This document shows, one piece after another, positions 36,900 through 43,905 of a stretch of DNA of 56,584 nt (position 1 is its first letter; each line of letters starts with the position of its first letter). A model generated the notes under the pieces. It did not search any database and was not told the DNA's origin. It saw only the letters and a program-made list of their open reading frames with translations. The stretch lies in IMG/VR virus record IMGVR_UViG_3300040801_004012, positions 1 to 56,584 of that record, one strand, 5' to 3'. This stretch comes from a virus. The position numbers were made by a program, and so were the translations under genes.

Positions 36900-37337
36900 T
36901 TATATTCCGGTGCTGCCGAATCCTCCGTCCCCGCGATCAGTTTCGCCCAAGCCGTGGACCATCTGCAGCTTTGGATATGCTATCCGTTCTACCACCAGCT
37001 GTGCAATCCTGTCCCCGTAGAAAACGTCAAACGGCTCCTTGCCGAAGTTGATCAGCACTACGCCAAGGTTCCCTCTGTAGTCCGAGTCTATTACCCCGGC
37101 CATCACGTCTACCCCATGTCGTAGGGCAAGGCCGGATCGAGGAGCGATGCGACCGTAGCACCCTTCCGGTATTGCGATGCGGATGCCTGCATCGAACAGA
37201 GCTCGCTCCCCGGGCTCAATAGCACCGACGGCTGCAGAGCGGATGTCGTACCCCGCTGCCCCAGATGTCGCTCTAGTGGGTGCGGATCCATGTGGGCTGA
37301 CTATCTGAAACCCCATCACAAGTTGTTCTGTGCTCAT
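36900..37337 (-). CDS. dut: dUTPase (dUTP diphosphatase)
   Basis: A 145-residue trimeric-type dUTPase hydrolysing dUTP to dUMP and pyrophosphate; it keeps uracil out of phage DNA and feeds dTTP synthesis. All five motifs are present in order: AGYDIRSA, GRIAPRSGLA, GVIDSDYRGNLGVVL (with the catalytic Asp), GDRIAQLVVE, and RGDGGFGSTG at the C-terminus. It is the last gene of the leftward recombination/early operon and overlaps the preceding small gene. Confidence 0.96.
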   Translation of the reverse strand: MSTEQLVMGFQIVSPHGSAPTRATSGAAGYDIRSAAVGAIEPGERALFDAGIRIAIPEGCYGRIAPRSGLALRHGVDVMAGVIDSDYRGNLGVVLINFGKEPFDVFYGDRIAQLVVERIAYPKLQMVHGLGETDRGDGGFGSTGI

Positions 37338-37543
37338 TGTTCTCTCTCTCCCGGGAACAGCATAAGGTATATCTCGCGCGTCGGTTCCCTAGTAAATTTC
37401 TGGCCGCGCAGGCCACTGGTGTTGTTCACGTATCCGTAGAACTGGTTGCACGCTATTCTTTGCTCTGCGCACATCTCCTTGTGCTTGCACATAACGCATG
37501 GCTCAGCTCTGTTCTCGATCCCATCAAGTGATAGCGCGCTCAT
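37334..37543 (-). CDS. Small cysteine-rich protein
   Basis: A 69-residue protein from an ATG preceded by GGAGGGAG. The first half carries CVMC-KHKEMC-x6-C, a four-Cys cluster that could hold zinc. The longer upstream frame is rejected because two better genes occupy that DNA. It overlaps both neighbours (ATGA style). No family recognised. Confidence 0.7.
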   Translation of the reverse strand: MSALSLDGIENRAEPCVMCKHKEMCAEQRIACNQFYGYVNNTSGLRGQKFTREPTREIYLMLFPGEREQ

Positions 37544-37761
37544 TCCACTCCCTCCAGTCTCTTGAGCTCCATAAGTTCCCGGGCAGACCTCTCGGTGTCC
37601 CGAATGAACCGGCTGTAGATGTCCGCGTCTTTCTGCAGAATCTCTATCGTCGTATCTCGGTGTCCGCAGTGCCGGCATTCTCTGCGTCGGTGAGTGTGGG
37701 TAACGCGCTGTCTGGTATCGACAACGCGCATGTTCTCCATCTTGCAGGCTGAGCAATTCAC
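37540..37761 (-). CDS. Zinc-ribbon protein, NrdR-like N-terminus
   Basis: A 73-residue protein from a GTG. Residues 3-32 are a zinc ribbon: C-SA-C followed by C-RH-C after about 22 residues, with the intervening DTRQRVTHTHRRREC typical of the NrdR zinc finger. The rest is a charged helix. The ATP-cone domain of true NrdR is absent, so it is a truncated relative or a separate phage DNA/RNA-binding protein. It overlaps neighbours by GTGA and ATGA. Confidence 0.7.
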   Translation of the reverse strand: MNCSACKMENMRVVDTRQRVTHTHRRRECRHCGHRDTTIEILQKDADIYSRFIRDTERSARELMELKRLEGVE

Positions 37762-37865
37762 AGCATCAGCCCTGTCATGGCTATGATGATGAGGGCGCAG
37801 GCGCCCCCAGTGAAGAACCCAATCAGAAACATGATCAAGCTGGTCCCGATAGTTTGCTCGCTCAC
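37758..37865 (-). CDS. Single-helix membrane microprotein
   Basis: A 35-residue frame from a GTG, almost wholly one membrane helix (SLIMFLIGFFTGGACALIIIAMTGL). It is linked by GTGA overlaps to the genes on both sides, the same coupling used throughout the operon, which supports it despite the size. Function unknown; it may modulate a host membrane protein. Confidence 0.6.
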   Translation of the reverse strand: MSEQTIGTSLIMFLIGFFTGGACALIIIAMTGLML

Positions 37866-38413
37866 AGGCTCCACTCCCCGGGCTTAACACCCCACTCATC
37901 TCCTTCCGCGGCCTCGCAGGCCTCCACTGTCTGCAGGTGGGCAAGCCCAAATCCCATAAGGCTGAACTCGTCAGTCTTCATGCCGTCCGCGCCCGGGCCA
38001 TCGTCAACGAGGTCGTCAATGATCAGCTTCCTGCCAGAGACAAGCTCCATCACAATTGAGTCCGCTACTGGAACCAAAATCCTTTGCGTAGAGGTCCCGT
38101 CGGTGTCCGGAGTGAAGAAGATTTTGCCGGTTCCCCTGTGGACTTTCCCGCTATCAATCCGCGCTCTGAGACCCACATCGACAGATCCTTCTACTGCCTC
38201 CGAGTCGTGTGTTGAAAGCAGCATAAGGAACGGCTTGCAGCTTCCGGCGTCTGGCTCTGGGTAGGCATAAATCCCGAGCAGCGAGTTCCCAAACCTAGTG
38301 GACTCGGTGTAAGAGTAGTACCCGTCGTCGTCTGTCTTATCGACCGGGGTCCAATCTGCAAATGATCCTGCAGAGTGGGCGATCATAGCCAGTGCAATCA
38401 GTGTCTTTTTCAT
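37862..38413 (-). CDS. Exported protein with signal peptide
   Basis: A 183-residue protein from the ATG after AAGGAGAGAGAGC. Residues 1-19 are a clear Sec signal peptide (MKK, hydrophobic core, SFA cleavage). The mature part is beta-rich and acidic with 'GKVHRGTGKIFFTPDTD' and two Cys. It should enter the periplasm. The longer frame upstream overlaps ssb and is Arg-rich, so it is rejected. An exported protein inside a recombination operon may protect the cell envelope or exclude other phages, which is inference. Confidence 0.75.
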   Translation of the reverse strand: MKKTLIALAMIAHSAGSFADWTPVDKTDDDGYYSYTESTRFGNSLLGIYAYPEPDAGSCKPFLMLLSTHDSEAVEGSVDVGLRARIDSGKVHRGTGKIFFTPDTDGTSTQRILVPVADSIVMELVSGRKLIIDDLVDDGPGADGMKTDEFSLMGFGLAHLQTVEACEAAEGDEWGVKPGEWSL

Positions 38414-38429
38414 GCTCTCTCTCCTTATC

Positions 38430-38888
38430 CTAGAACGGGATGTCTTCGTCGAAATCGTTAGCGGGTGCCGCAGCCGGGGCTGCTGACGGGGCTGCGCTCG
38501 CTTCCGGGTAGTCGTAACCACCCTGCGACTGCTGCTGTCCGCCGCCTTGTCCGCCGCGGGAGTCAAGCATCTGCATCTCCTTCGCCACGATCTCGGTGCT
38601 GTAGCGATCGTTGCCATCCTTGTCCTGCCACTTCCGAGTGCGAAGCTGGCCCTCGACATACACCTTGGATCCCTTACGGAGATACTGAGCTACAACCTCC
38701 GCAAGCCGGTTGAAGAACACGATGCGATGCCACTCCGTGCGCTCCTCCTGCTGCCCGGTGTTTTTGTCTTTCCACTTCTCGCTGGTGGCCACCGAGATGT
38801 TGGTAACGCTGCCCCCGTTGGGCATCATTCGAGTCTCTGGGTCTTGGCCGAGATTCCCGACGACGATCACTTTGTTTACTCCGCTCAT
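38430..38888 (-). CDS. ssb: Single-stranded DNA-binding protein
   Basis: A 152-residue SSB: an N-terminal OB fold ([51 protein letters not shown]), a Gly/Gln/Ser/Ala-rich linker, and the acidic tip DFDEDIPF that recruits partner proteins. It coats single-stranded DNA during phage replication and the RecT/exonuclease pathway. It overlaps the DUF1351-like gene by 4 bases. Confidence 0.97.
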   Translation of the reverse strand: MSGVNKVIVVGNLGQDPETRMMPNGGSVTNISVATSEKWKDKNTGQQEERTEWHRIVFFNRLAEVVAQYLRKGSKVYVEGQLRTRKWQDKDGNDRYSTEIVAKEMQMLDSRGGQGGGQQQSQGGYDYPEASAAPSAAPAAAPANDFDEDIPF

Positions 38889-39844
38889 GCTGCATTCTCC
38901 ATTGCCGCTTTCTGTACATCGACCGAGGTGAGGGTTTTGATCCCCGCCTTGAGCAGGACGCGACGGATCTCTGCTTCGATGCTGGCGACAGATATCGCCG
39001 GGTTTACTTCGGTATCAAACACGCAGGTCACTCGAACTGGAGTTTTCCCCGGTGAGCTTGGTCTCGCAAGCTGAGGCTCAGGCTTTGGCTCAGGTTCCTG
39101 CGGCGCCGGCGCTGGCTCAGGCGCTTCATTGGCCGGCACCTCCACAGCTTTTGCGGCGGCACGCTCTTCTCGATTACGCTGGTGTTCGAGTATCTGTGAA
39201 AGACGGTAGTCATATTCCTGCTCACTTTTCAGCTCAAGAATGTGGTCGACCTCGCTCTTGTCGATCGGCGTTTTGAGCCCGGCCATCTCGCTCATGGACT
39301 CCAGCCGGGCAATGCGAGCGCAGAAGGTGTCTTGTGCTTTTGCGCACGCTTCCACGGCCTCTCGCAGGGACTTCTCTGCGCCCGCTGTCAGCTTGCCGGT
39401 GGATGTTAGCGAAGAGATCTTCGCGAGTGAGTCTGTTACCACGGTGCGAAACCGATCGTCCAAATTGTGCTCAGCGTACAGGGACTCGCACTCACTGGCC
39501 ATGACTTTCTTGGCCTGCTCGAGTCTGACCGCGTCAAACTGGGCCACCTGATCCGCAATCTTTTTTCGTCCCTCTGCGCACATCTCCATCAGGGACTTCA
39601 TCTGCTTGTCTGCTTCGGTGATAGGTGCAGATGCCTCGGCGACGATCGCCTTGCGGGTTGTGTTGATCGATGCCGACACCTTGTTCAGGTCAGCAGCCAG
39701 TTTCTTGGCGTCCTGCAGGGTGTCCTGAGTTACGACAACGTCATACTTTTTCAGCTCAGTAGAAAGCTGCGCGCGTATGGCATCGATGTTGGTTGTAATG
39801 ACAGCAGGCGTGAGCTCGTGCTGGATTTCAGTAAGCTGCTTCAT
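38885..39844 (-). CDS. DUF1351-like protein of the recombination operon
   Basis: A 319-residue protein. Residues 1-200 are long charged helices ([26 protein letters not shown]), fitting the DUF1351 family that accompanies RecT and YqaJ nucleases. A Pro/Glu/Ala linker (about 240-265) leads to a small C-terminal alpha/beta domain that begins near [11 protein letters not shown] and ends near [11 protein letters not shown]. Its biochemical role is not known; an accessory function in recombination is inferred from the operon. Confidence 0.75.
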   Translation of the reverse strand: MKQLTEIQHELTPAVITTNIDAIRAQLSTELKKYDVVVTQDTLQDAKKLAADLNKVSASINTTRKAIVAEASAPITEADKQMKSLMEMCAEGRKKIADQVAQFDAVRLEQAKKVMASECESLYAEHNLDDRFRTVVTDSLAKISSLTSTGKLTAGAEKSLREAVEACAKAQDTFCARIARLESMSEMAGLKTPIDKSEVDHILELKSEQEYDYRLSQILEHQRNREERAAAKAVEVPANEAPEPAPAPQEPEPKPEPQLARPSSPGKTPVRVTCVFDTEVNPAISVASIEAEIRRVLLKAGIKTLTSVDVQKAAMENAA

Positions 39845-40536
39845 GAGAAAATTCCCTCTGCTGATTCTGTCTCTTCCGCCGCGGTGGAGGATTCTCCGTA
39901 CCCAAGTTCGGCTGCCTTCTCGACGATCTCTTGTACCACTGCGTCAAAATCCTCAAGGTCTTTGCGCAGCTCCTCGATGTACTTATCGTCGCGCTCTATG
40001 CGCCAGATCGTCAGCGCCCGCGGAGCAAGGTCCGGGTGATACAGGCAGAAGTCGCAGTAGTCTCGACCGGTGATCATCATCTGCCCTTGGACCTGATCCA
40101 TGACCTCAGAGTGGTCCTGCTCAAGTATCATCGCAAAGACCTTCTCTGCCGCTTCAAAGCACTTGTACTCAGCGCAGCCATCGTCGTTGATGAACCCGTC
40201 AGCCGAGGCTCCGAATCGCTCGCAGTCGGTAGACACAAAGCCACACTGCTGCACAAGAACGTCGATCTCTTCTTCGTGCGCAAGCCTTGCCTCCTCTTCC
40301 AGCTCTCGACCTCGCTTCATCGCCACGGTCTCAAACATGTATGAGCTGGAAACGCGCCCGGTAATACGCTCAAGAGCGATGCGGTGCGCGTACTGCATCG
40401 CAGCCGCTGTCGGCCGGCCCTTGTTTGGTCCTGACTTCAGCTTTTTCCGACACTCAGAAAACATGCTGGCCGTGACTTTCCCTACGCGCGCACTGTGCCA
40501 CGCGTCCGTTCCTTGCTCGACGTTGTACTCGATCAT
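39841..40536 (-). CDS. YqaJ-type phage exonuclease
   Basis: A 231-residue PD-(D/E)XK nuclease of the YqaJ/lambda exonuclease group. Visible elements: QGTDAWHSARVGKVTAS near the N-terminus, GRELEEEAR (76-84), the catalytic Asp in FGASADGFI (D113), E-x-K in CAEYKCF (123-125), and QVQGQM (148-153). It would chew 5' ends of double-stranded DNA to make the 3' tails used by RecT, whose gene overlaps its start. A Glu/Ala-rich tail follows the fold. Confidence 0.92.
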   Translation of the reverse strand: MIEYNVEQGTDAWHSARVGKVTASMFSECRKKLKSGPNKGRPTAAAMQYAHRIALERITGRVSSSYMFETVAMKRGRELEEEARLAHEEEIDVLVQQCGFVSTDCERFGASADGFINDDGCAEYKCFEAAEKVFAMILEQDHSEVMDQVQGQMMITGRDYCDFCLYHPDLAPRALTIWRIERDDKYIEELRKDLEDFDAVVQEIVEKAAELGYGESSTAAEETESAEGIFS

Positions 40537-41429
40537 GCGATTTCTCCCTCTGATACATCTTGCTGCTTTTGCAGGTAGCTAATGAGCCTTGGAATTCTGC
40601 TTTCGTCCAGCTCATAAAGTGAGTTTATCCCGGCCATTCGGCACAGGTCTTTCTCTGACACGCCCTTCCTCTCGAGCAGTGCGTTCACCTCCGCCATCAT
40701 GGACTTGCGCTGATCCGAAGGCTCCTCCTGCTCTGGAGTCTGATCGAACGTCACCGGGTTGGCGTCGTTGTCAATGTGGATCGCCTCGGCGATTCGATCG
40801 CACTGCGGCCAGCTCTTCGCGGCGCGCTTGATCAGAGCCTTCTTGATCATCTCGAGAGGCCACTGGTTCCAAGGTGACCCGGCCTTAGAGGCGGACGGGC
40901 TGGCAGCGCGCACCTTCAGGATCTCTTCCAAAGACATGCGGTCTACGACCAGCCCGCCTTCTGGCAACTTGGCAACAACGTAGCCGCCGCGGAGGTGGCT
41001 CCACACTTCACCCGGGCCGCGCTCTGTGGAGAACGGGTCAAAATTGTGGGTCGGCATTGTGAAGGGGTCGTGCCAAACAAACTCTTCATCGGTGTCGCAG
41101 ACAAGCTCCGCCTTGCACAGTGAGATTGATCCAGAGTCGGTCGCCATCTTGACCATGCCGAGGAAAGACAGGTCCAGCTTAACGGCGCCATCACGCGGCA
41201 CAAGGTACGCGTGAGCCAGCGCTGGGTTGAGGCTGATGCCAACCGCGGCCACATTCAGGATGGCGTTGCGCAGGGACTGCGGGTTTTTCGCAGCGACCTT
41301 TCCGAGATAGTCGCTCTTCTCGATCGCCTGAATGGCAAAGTGCAGCTCCTTGGCAGCGACCAACTTGTATTCATTGTTGGCGTTGAAGGAGGTGGTCATG
41401 CCGTGAACGTACTCAGCAAGGTTGGACAT
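40533..41429 (-). CDS. recT: RecT single-strand annealing protein
   Basis: A 298-residue protein with the RecT family core: NPQSLRNAILNVAAVGISLNP, AYLVPRDGAVKLDLSFLGMVKMA, and ALIKRAAKSWPQ. It anneals complementary single strands and can promote strand invasion, acting with the YqaJ nuclease and SSB encoded just downstream. It is the first gene of the leftward operon and follows a strong promoter with an operator (41476-41504). Confidence 0.94.
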   Translation of the reverse strand: MSNLAEYVHGMTTSFNANNEYKLVAAKELHFAIQAIEKSDYLGKVAAKNPQSLRNAILNVAAVGISLNPALAHAYLVPRDGAVKLDLSFLGMVKMATDSGSISLCKAELVCDTDEEFVWHDPFTMPTHNFDPFSTERGPGEVWSHLRGGYVVAKLPEGGLVVDRMSLEEILKVRAASPSASKAGSPWNQWPLEMIKKALIKRAAKSWPQCDRIAEAIHIDNDANPVTFDQTPEQEEPSDQRKSMMAEVNALLERKGVSEKDLCRMAGINSLYELDESRIPRLISYLQKQQDVSEGEIA

Positions 41430-41452
41430 ATCTATTCTCTCTCCGTTTTTTC

Positions 41453-41468
41453 GCTGCCCCGATGCAGC
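41453..41468 (-). promoter_or_regulatory. 5' stem-loop in the recT leader
   Basis: Read leftward: GCTGC-ATCGGG-GCAGC, a 5-bp stem starting 7 bases after the -10 box, so it would lie at the very start of the mRNA. It belongs to a family of promoter-proximal hairpins in this genome (see 51417, 52044 and 41615). It could protect the 5' end or bind a regulator. Confidence 0.5.
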
Positions 41469-41475
41469 AGTACGG

Positions 41476-41504
41476 ATATTAGTTCATGCAAAACTGGTTT
41501 GCAA
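41476..41504 (-). promoter_or_regulatory. Leftward early promoter of recT operon
   Basis: Read leftward: -35 TTGCAA (41499-41504), exactly 17 bases, -10 TAATAT (41476-41481). The match to a housekeeping sigma-70 promoter is good. A 17-bp operator palindrome (41487-41503) fills the spacer and overlaps the -35, so a bound Cro-type dimer would block RNA polymerase. Confidence 0.75.
41487..41503. promoter_or_regulatory. 17-bp lambda-like operator
   Basis: TGCAAA-ACTGG-TTTGCA: perfect 6-bp half sites around a 5-bp centre, the usual length and form of Cro/CI operators. It lies in the recT promoter and next to the cro-like gene. A degenerate copy with the same centre ACTGG lies at 52078-52094 in the promoter at 52067-52095. 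Confidence 0.65.
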
Positions 41505-41578
41505 GAATTATTTTCTTCTATCTTGTGGCCGCTTAGAACATGTAGTCTCAAGCGACAGTAAGGTTTTACGATCAGTGC

Positions 41579-41606
41579 TTGCTATGCTCCTGAGTTCTGC
41601 TATTAT
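41579..41606 (+). promoter_or_regulatory. Rightward promoter of cro
   Basis: TTGCTA (41579-41584), 16 bases, TATTAT (41601-41606), with TGC directly before the -10, giving an extended -10 (TGnTATTAT). It lies 54 bases before the cro ATG and should start the rightward early/replication operon. Confidence 0.6.
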
Positions 41607-41614
41607 CCATGGCA

Positions 41615-41632
41615 ATGTCGGATGACCGGCAT
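41615..41632 (+). promoter_or_regulatory. 5' stem-loop in the cro leader
   Basis: ATGTCGG (41615-41621), loop ATGA, CCGGCAT (41626-41632): seven pairs with one G-U, starting 9 bases after the -10. It shares TGGCAATGTCG with the leader hairpin at 52044-52059 on the other strand. Confidence 0.5.
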
Positions 41633-41659
41633 TTCAAATCCAAAGAGGGAAACAATCAA

Positions 41660-41902
41660 ATGAAATTCATTCCACTGCGTGACTACGTGTCGCGCCACAC
41701 GCAGACCATCACCGCGTCCCGGTTGGGATTGACTCAGGGGTACATCAGCCAAGCAATCTCGGCCGAGAGACCGGTTTATGTGACCGAGTTGAAGGACGGA
41801 TCCGCGGAGGCTGTTGAGCTCTGCAGCTTTGGCAATCGTGGAGACGCGGAGAAGCTTGACTTCCTCCATCTTGTCGGCCGCCAGAACATCGTAAGGAGGT
41901 AG
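41660..41902 (+). CDS. cro: Cro-like transcriptional regulator
   Basis: An 80-residue protein with the lambda Cro layout: MKFIPLRDYVSRH (first strand and helix), the helix-turn-helix TASRLGLTQGYISQAISAE (about 16-34), then RPVYVTELKDGSAEAVEL beta strands used for dimerisation. The ATG has AGAGGGA upstream; an earlier ATG would run into the leader hairpin. It lies between divergent promoters with a lambda-like operator, so it probably represses recT-operon and perhaps its own transcription. No CI partner was found in the window. Confidence 0.88.
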   Translation: MKFIPLRDYVSRHTQTITASRLGLTQGYISQAISAERPVYVTELKDGSAEAVELCSFGNRGDAEKLDFLHLVGRQNIVRR

Positions 41903-41904
41903 GC

Positions 41905-42255
41905 ATGAAGTGGTTCAAGCACGATAGCGATGCGCGCATGGACGCCAAGGTTCAGAGGCTGCGGATGAAGTACGGCATGGAGGGGTATGGGCTGTACTGG
42001 TACTTGCTTGAATGTATAGCGTGGAACGTCGGCCCGAATAGCCTTACTTTTGATCTGGAGCAGGACGCCGAGATGATTGCGCACGACACTGGTATTCATC
42101 GTGAGCGCATCGAGGAAATGATGCTTTTCATGGTCAACCAGCAGCTGTTTGAGAATTCTGAGGGCAAGATAACGTGCCTAAAGCTGGCTCGTCGGACTGA
42201 TGAATACACGCATAAACTGCTGCGTCAGCCGCAAAATAAGCTGCCAAAGAAGTGA
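41905..42255 (+). CDS. Lin1244/Lin1753-type (DUF4373) replication-associated protein, short form
   Basis: A 116-residue protein with the N-terminal domain signature MKWFKHDSDARMDAKVQRLR, then EGYGLYWYLLECIAW and a helical end. This domain usually opens longer phage replication initiator or helicase-loader proteins. Here the frame stops at KLPKK. A +1 frame then continues for about 46 codons over the repeats to 42385 with a typical tail (CPDTLRMLSGFCPPRREENR), so the gene may be frameshifted or use programmed +1 frameshifting. It lies just before the helicase and a likely origin. Confidence 0.8.
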   Translation: MKWFKHDSDARMDAKVQRLRMKYGMEGYGLYWYLLECIAWNVGPNSLTFDLEQDAEMIAHDTGIHRERIEEMMLFMVNQQLFENSEGKITCLKLARRTDEYTHKLLRQPQNKLPKK

Positions 42256-42264
42256 CTATGTCCC

Positions 42265-42317
42265 GACAAAATCCCGACAATGTCCGGACACGCTCCGGAT
42301 GCTGTCGGGATTTTGTC
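42265..42317. repeat. 15-bp perfect inverted repeat with nested repeats
   Basis: GACAAAATCCCGACA (42265-42279) and TGTCGGGATTTTGTC (42303-42317) are exact inverted copies. The 23-base centre holds two TCCGGA palindromes (42283-42288, 42294-42299), and the left arm contains CCCGACA twice. No T run follows, so it is not an ordinary terminator. It could be a binding array for an initiator, or an RNA stem that stimulates frameshifting in the overlapping frame. Confidence 0.7.
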
Positions 42318-42333
42318 CGCCCAGAAGAGAAGA

Positions 42334-42363
42334 GAACAGAACAGAACAGAACAGAACAGAGCA
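42334..42363. repeat. GAACA pentamer tandem repeat
   Basis: Five exact GAACA units (42334-42358) followed by GAGCA. Purine-rich pentamers change reading frame by copy number, so slippage here would vary the C-terminus of any protein reading through. The repeat also forms part of the candidate origin block. Confidence 0.75.
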
Positions 42364-42435
42364 GAATTCTCATATCCAGAGGTAGATATATATCTAATTA
42401 AATATATATCTACAGAGTGAGAGAGGGAGATTCAT

Positions 42436-43905
42436 ATGATTGAGTTATACCAAGACCAAGCGGCGGCAATGTCTTCCCTTGGATCTGCCATGCACCGGTC
42501 CAAGCGGGTGGTGTTCAAGCTGCCCACCGGTGGAGGCAAAACCGTGATCGCTGCGAAGCTGGCTGACATCGCCCTGAAGCGCGAGAAGCGTATGTGTTTC
42601 GTGGTCGACGCGATCAGCCTGATTGACCAGACGGTTGAGCGCTTTGCCCAGTTCGGTATCCACCACGTTGGGGTGATCCAAGCGAGCCACCCTGCAACGG
42701 ATTACTCGGCGCCGATCCAGATCGCCAGCATCCAGACCCTGTCGCGCAGGAACGTGCTCGACTACCAGCACTTCGATCTGGTTGTCGTCGACGAAGCCCA
42801 CTGCCAGTACAAGTTCCTGATCGACTGGATGCATCGGTGGGGCAACATCCCGTTTGTCGGGCTGACCGCAACGCCGTATGCGAAGGGAATGGGCAAGCAC
42901 TGGGATGAGCTGGTTGTCGGCGGCACCATCCGCGAGCTGATCGACGCCGGCCGCCTGTCTCCGTATCGAATCTACGCGGCCAGCAGCCCGGACCTGAAGG
43001 GGGTCAAGGTTCGCCGCGGCGATTACGTCGAGGGCGAGCTGTCTGAGCGCATGCGTGACGGGGCAATCGTGTCGCGTCCGTGGGACCACTGGCTCAAGCA
43101 CGGCGAGAACCGTCCGACTCTGGCGTTCTGCGTCGACAGGCTGCACGCAAAGTTTATCCAGCAGAACTTCGAAGACCGCGGGATCGAGTGCGGATACATC
43201 GACGCGTTCACTGATCGCGAGGAGCGCGCAGAAATCGCCGGGCGGTTTAACCGCGGAGAACTCAAGGTCGTCGCCAGCGTTGGCTGCTTGACCAAGGGCG
43301 TGGACTGGGACGTGCGATGCATCCTGATGTTGCGGCCAACCAAGTCCGAGATGCTGTACCTGCAGATCATCGGCCGCGGGTTGCGTGTTGCCGAGGGCAA
43401 GGACTACTGCCTGATACTGGACCACAGCGACACGGCCATGCGACTTGGGTTCCCGGAGGAGGTCGACGAAGAAAACATCACCCTCGATGACGGCGAGAGA
43501 CCTGAGCCTGTCGAGCGCGAGATGAAGCCTGAGCCAAAGCCGTGCGGCGCTTGCGGATTCCTGAAGCCACCCAAGACCCATGCTTGCCCGGCTTGTGGAT
43601 TCACACCGCAGCCATCGCACGAGGGCGACGATGTTGATGCGGAGCTGGAGGAGCTGATACCCAAGTCCAAGCGAAAGCTGAATCGAGAGACAACGCCTGA
43701 GCAAAAGGGATTGTTTTTTGCTGGGCTCAAGGGCTATGCTGAGGAGCGAGGCTACAAGCCCGGATGGGCAGCCAACCAGTACCGAGAGAAGTTTGGCGTA
43801 TGGCCAGACAAATACCGAGACGTTGTTGCGCAGGAGCCGGACATCACCGTCCGCAACTGGGTCAAGTCACGGCAGATTAAATACGCGAAGAGGAGGCGCG
43901 CATGA
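42436..43905 (+). CDS. SF2 DEAD/DEAH-type helicase
   Basis: A 489-residue superfamily-2 helicase. Motif I PTGGGKT (30-36), motif II DEAH (119-122), motif III TATP (144-147) and motif VI QIIGRGLR (310-317) are all present. A zinc ribbon follows (CGACGF ... CPACGF, about 370-395) and then a short C-terminal domain. It would open DNA for phage replication with the primase encoded directly downstream. The ATG has GAGAGGGAG upstream and the end overlaps the primase gene (ATGA). Confidence 0.92.
   Translation: MIELYQDQAAAMSSLGSAMHRSKRVVFKLPTGGGKTVIAAKLADIALKREKRMCFVVDAISLIDQTVERFAQFGIHHVGVIQASHPATDYSAPIQIASIQTLSRRNVLDYQHFDLVVVDEAHCQYKFLIDWMHRWGNIPFVGLTATPYAKGMGKHWDELVVGGTIRELIDAGRLSPYRIYAASSPDLKGVKVRRGDYVEGELSERMRDGAIVSRPWDHWLKHGENRPTLAFCVDRLHAKFIQQNFEDRGIECGYIDAFTDREERAEIAGRFNRGELKVVASVGCLTKGVDWDVRCILMLRPTKSEMLYLQIIGRGLRVAEGKDYCLILDHSDTAMRLGFPEEVDEENITLDDGERPEPVEREMKPEPKPCGACGFLKPPKTHACPACGFTPQPSHEGDDVDAELEELIPKSKRKLNRETTPEQKGLFFAGLKGYAEERGYKPGWAANQYREKFGVWPDKYRDVVAQEPDITVRNWVKSRQIKYAKRRRA

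Larger units (their letters stand above)
42265..42413. other. Candidate replication origin
   Basis: In 149 bases: a 15-bp inverted repeat with internal repeats, a purine pentamer array, and an A+T-only-like palindrome with 12-bp arms (GTAGATATATAT, 42382-42393, and ATATATATCTAC, 42402-42413) around CTAATTAA. Repeats for an initiator next to an easily melted A+T element are the usual build of an origin. It sits between a DUF4373-type replication protein gene and the helicase and primase genes. This is inferred from structure and position only. Confidence 0.5.

Noticed and set aside
37862-38659. Longer form of the exported protein starting inside ssb
   Set aside because: The extra 82 residues are Arg/Ser/Thr-rich and hide the clear signal peptide; the ATG at 38413 has a strong ribosome site.
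42334-42363. Short tandem repeat that could be taken for a CRISPR array
   Set aside because: The GAACA units are 5 bases long and directly adjacent with no spacers; no cas genes are present.
42445-43704. Long antisense frame (419 codons) under the helicase gene
   Set aside because: It mirrors a gene with all SF2 motifs; the product is His/Gln/Arg/Val-rich with no ribosome site, as expected for a shadow in G+C-rich DNA.
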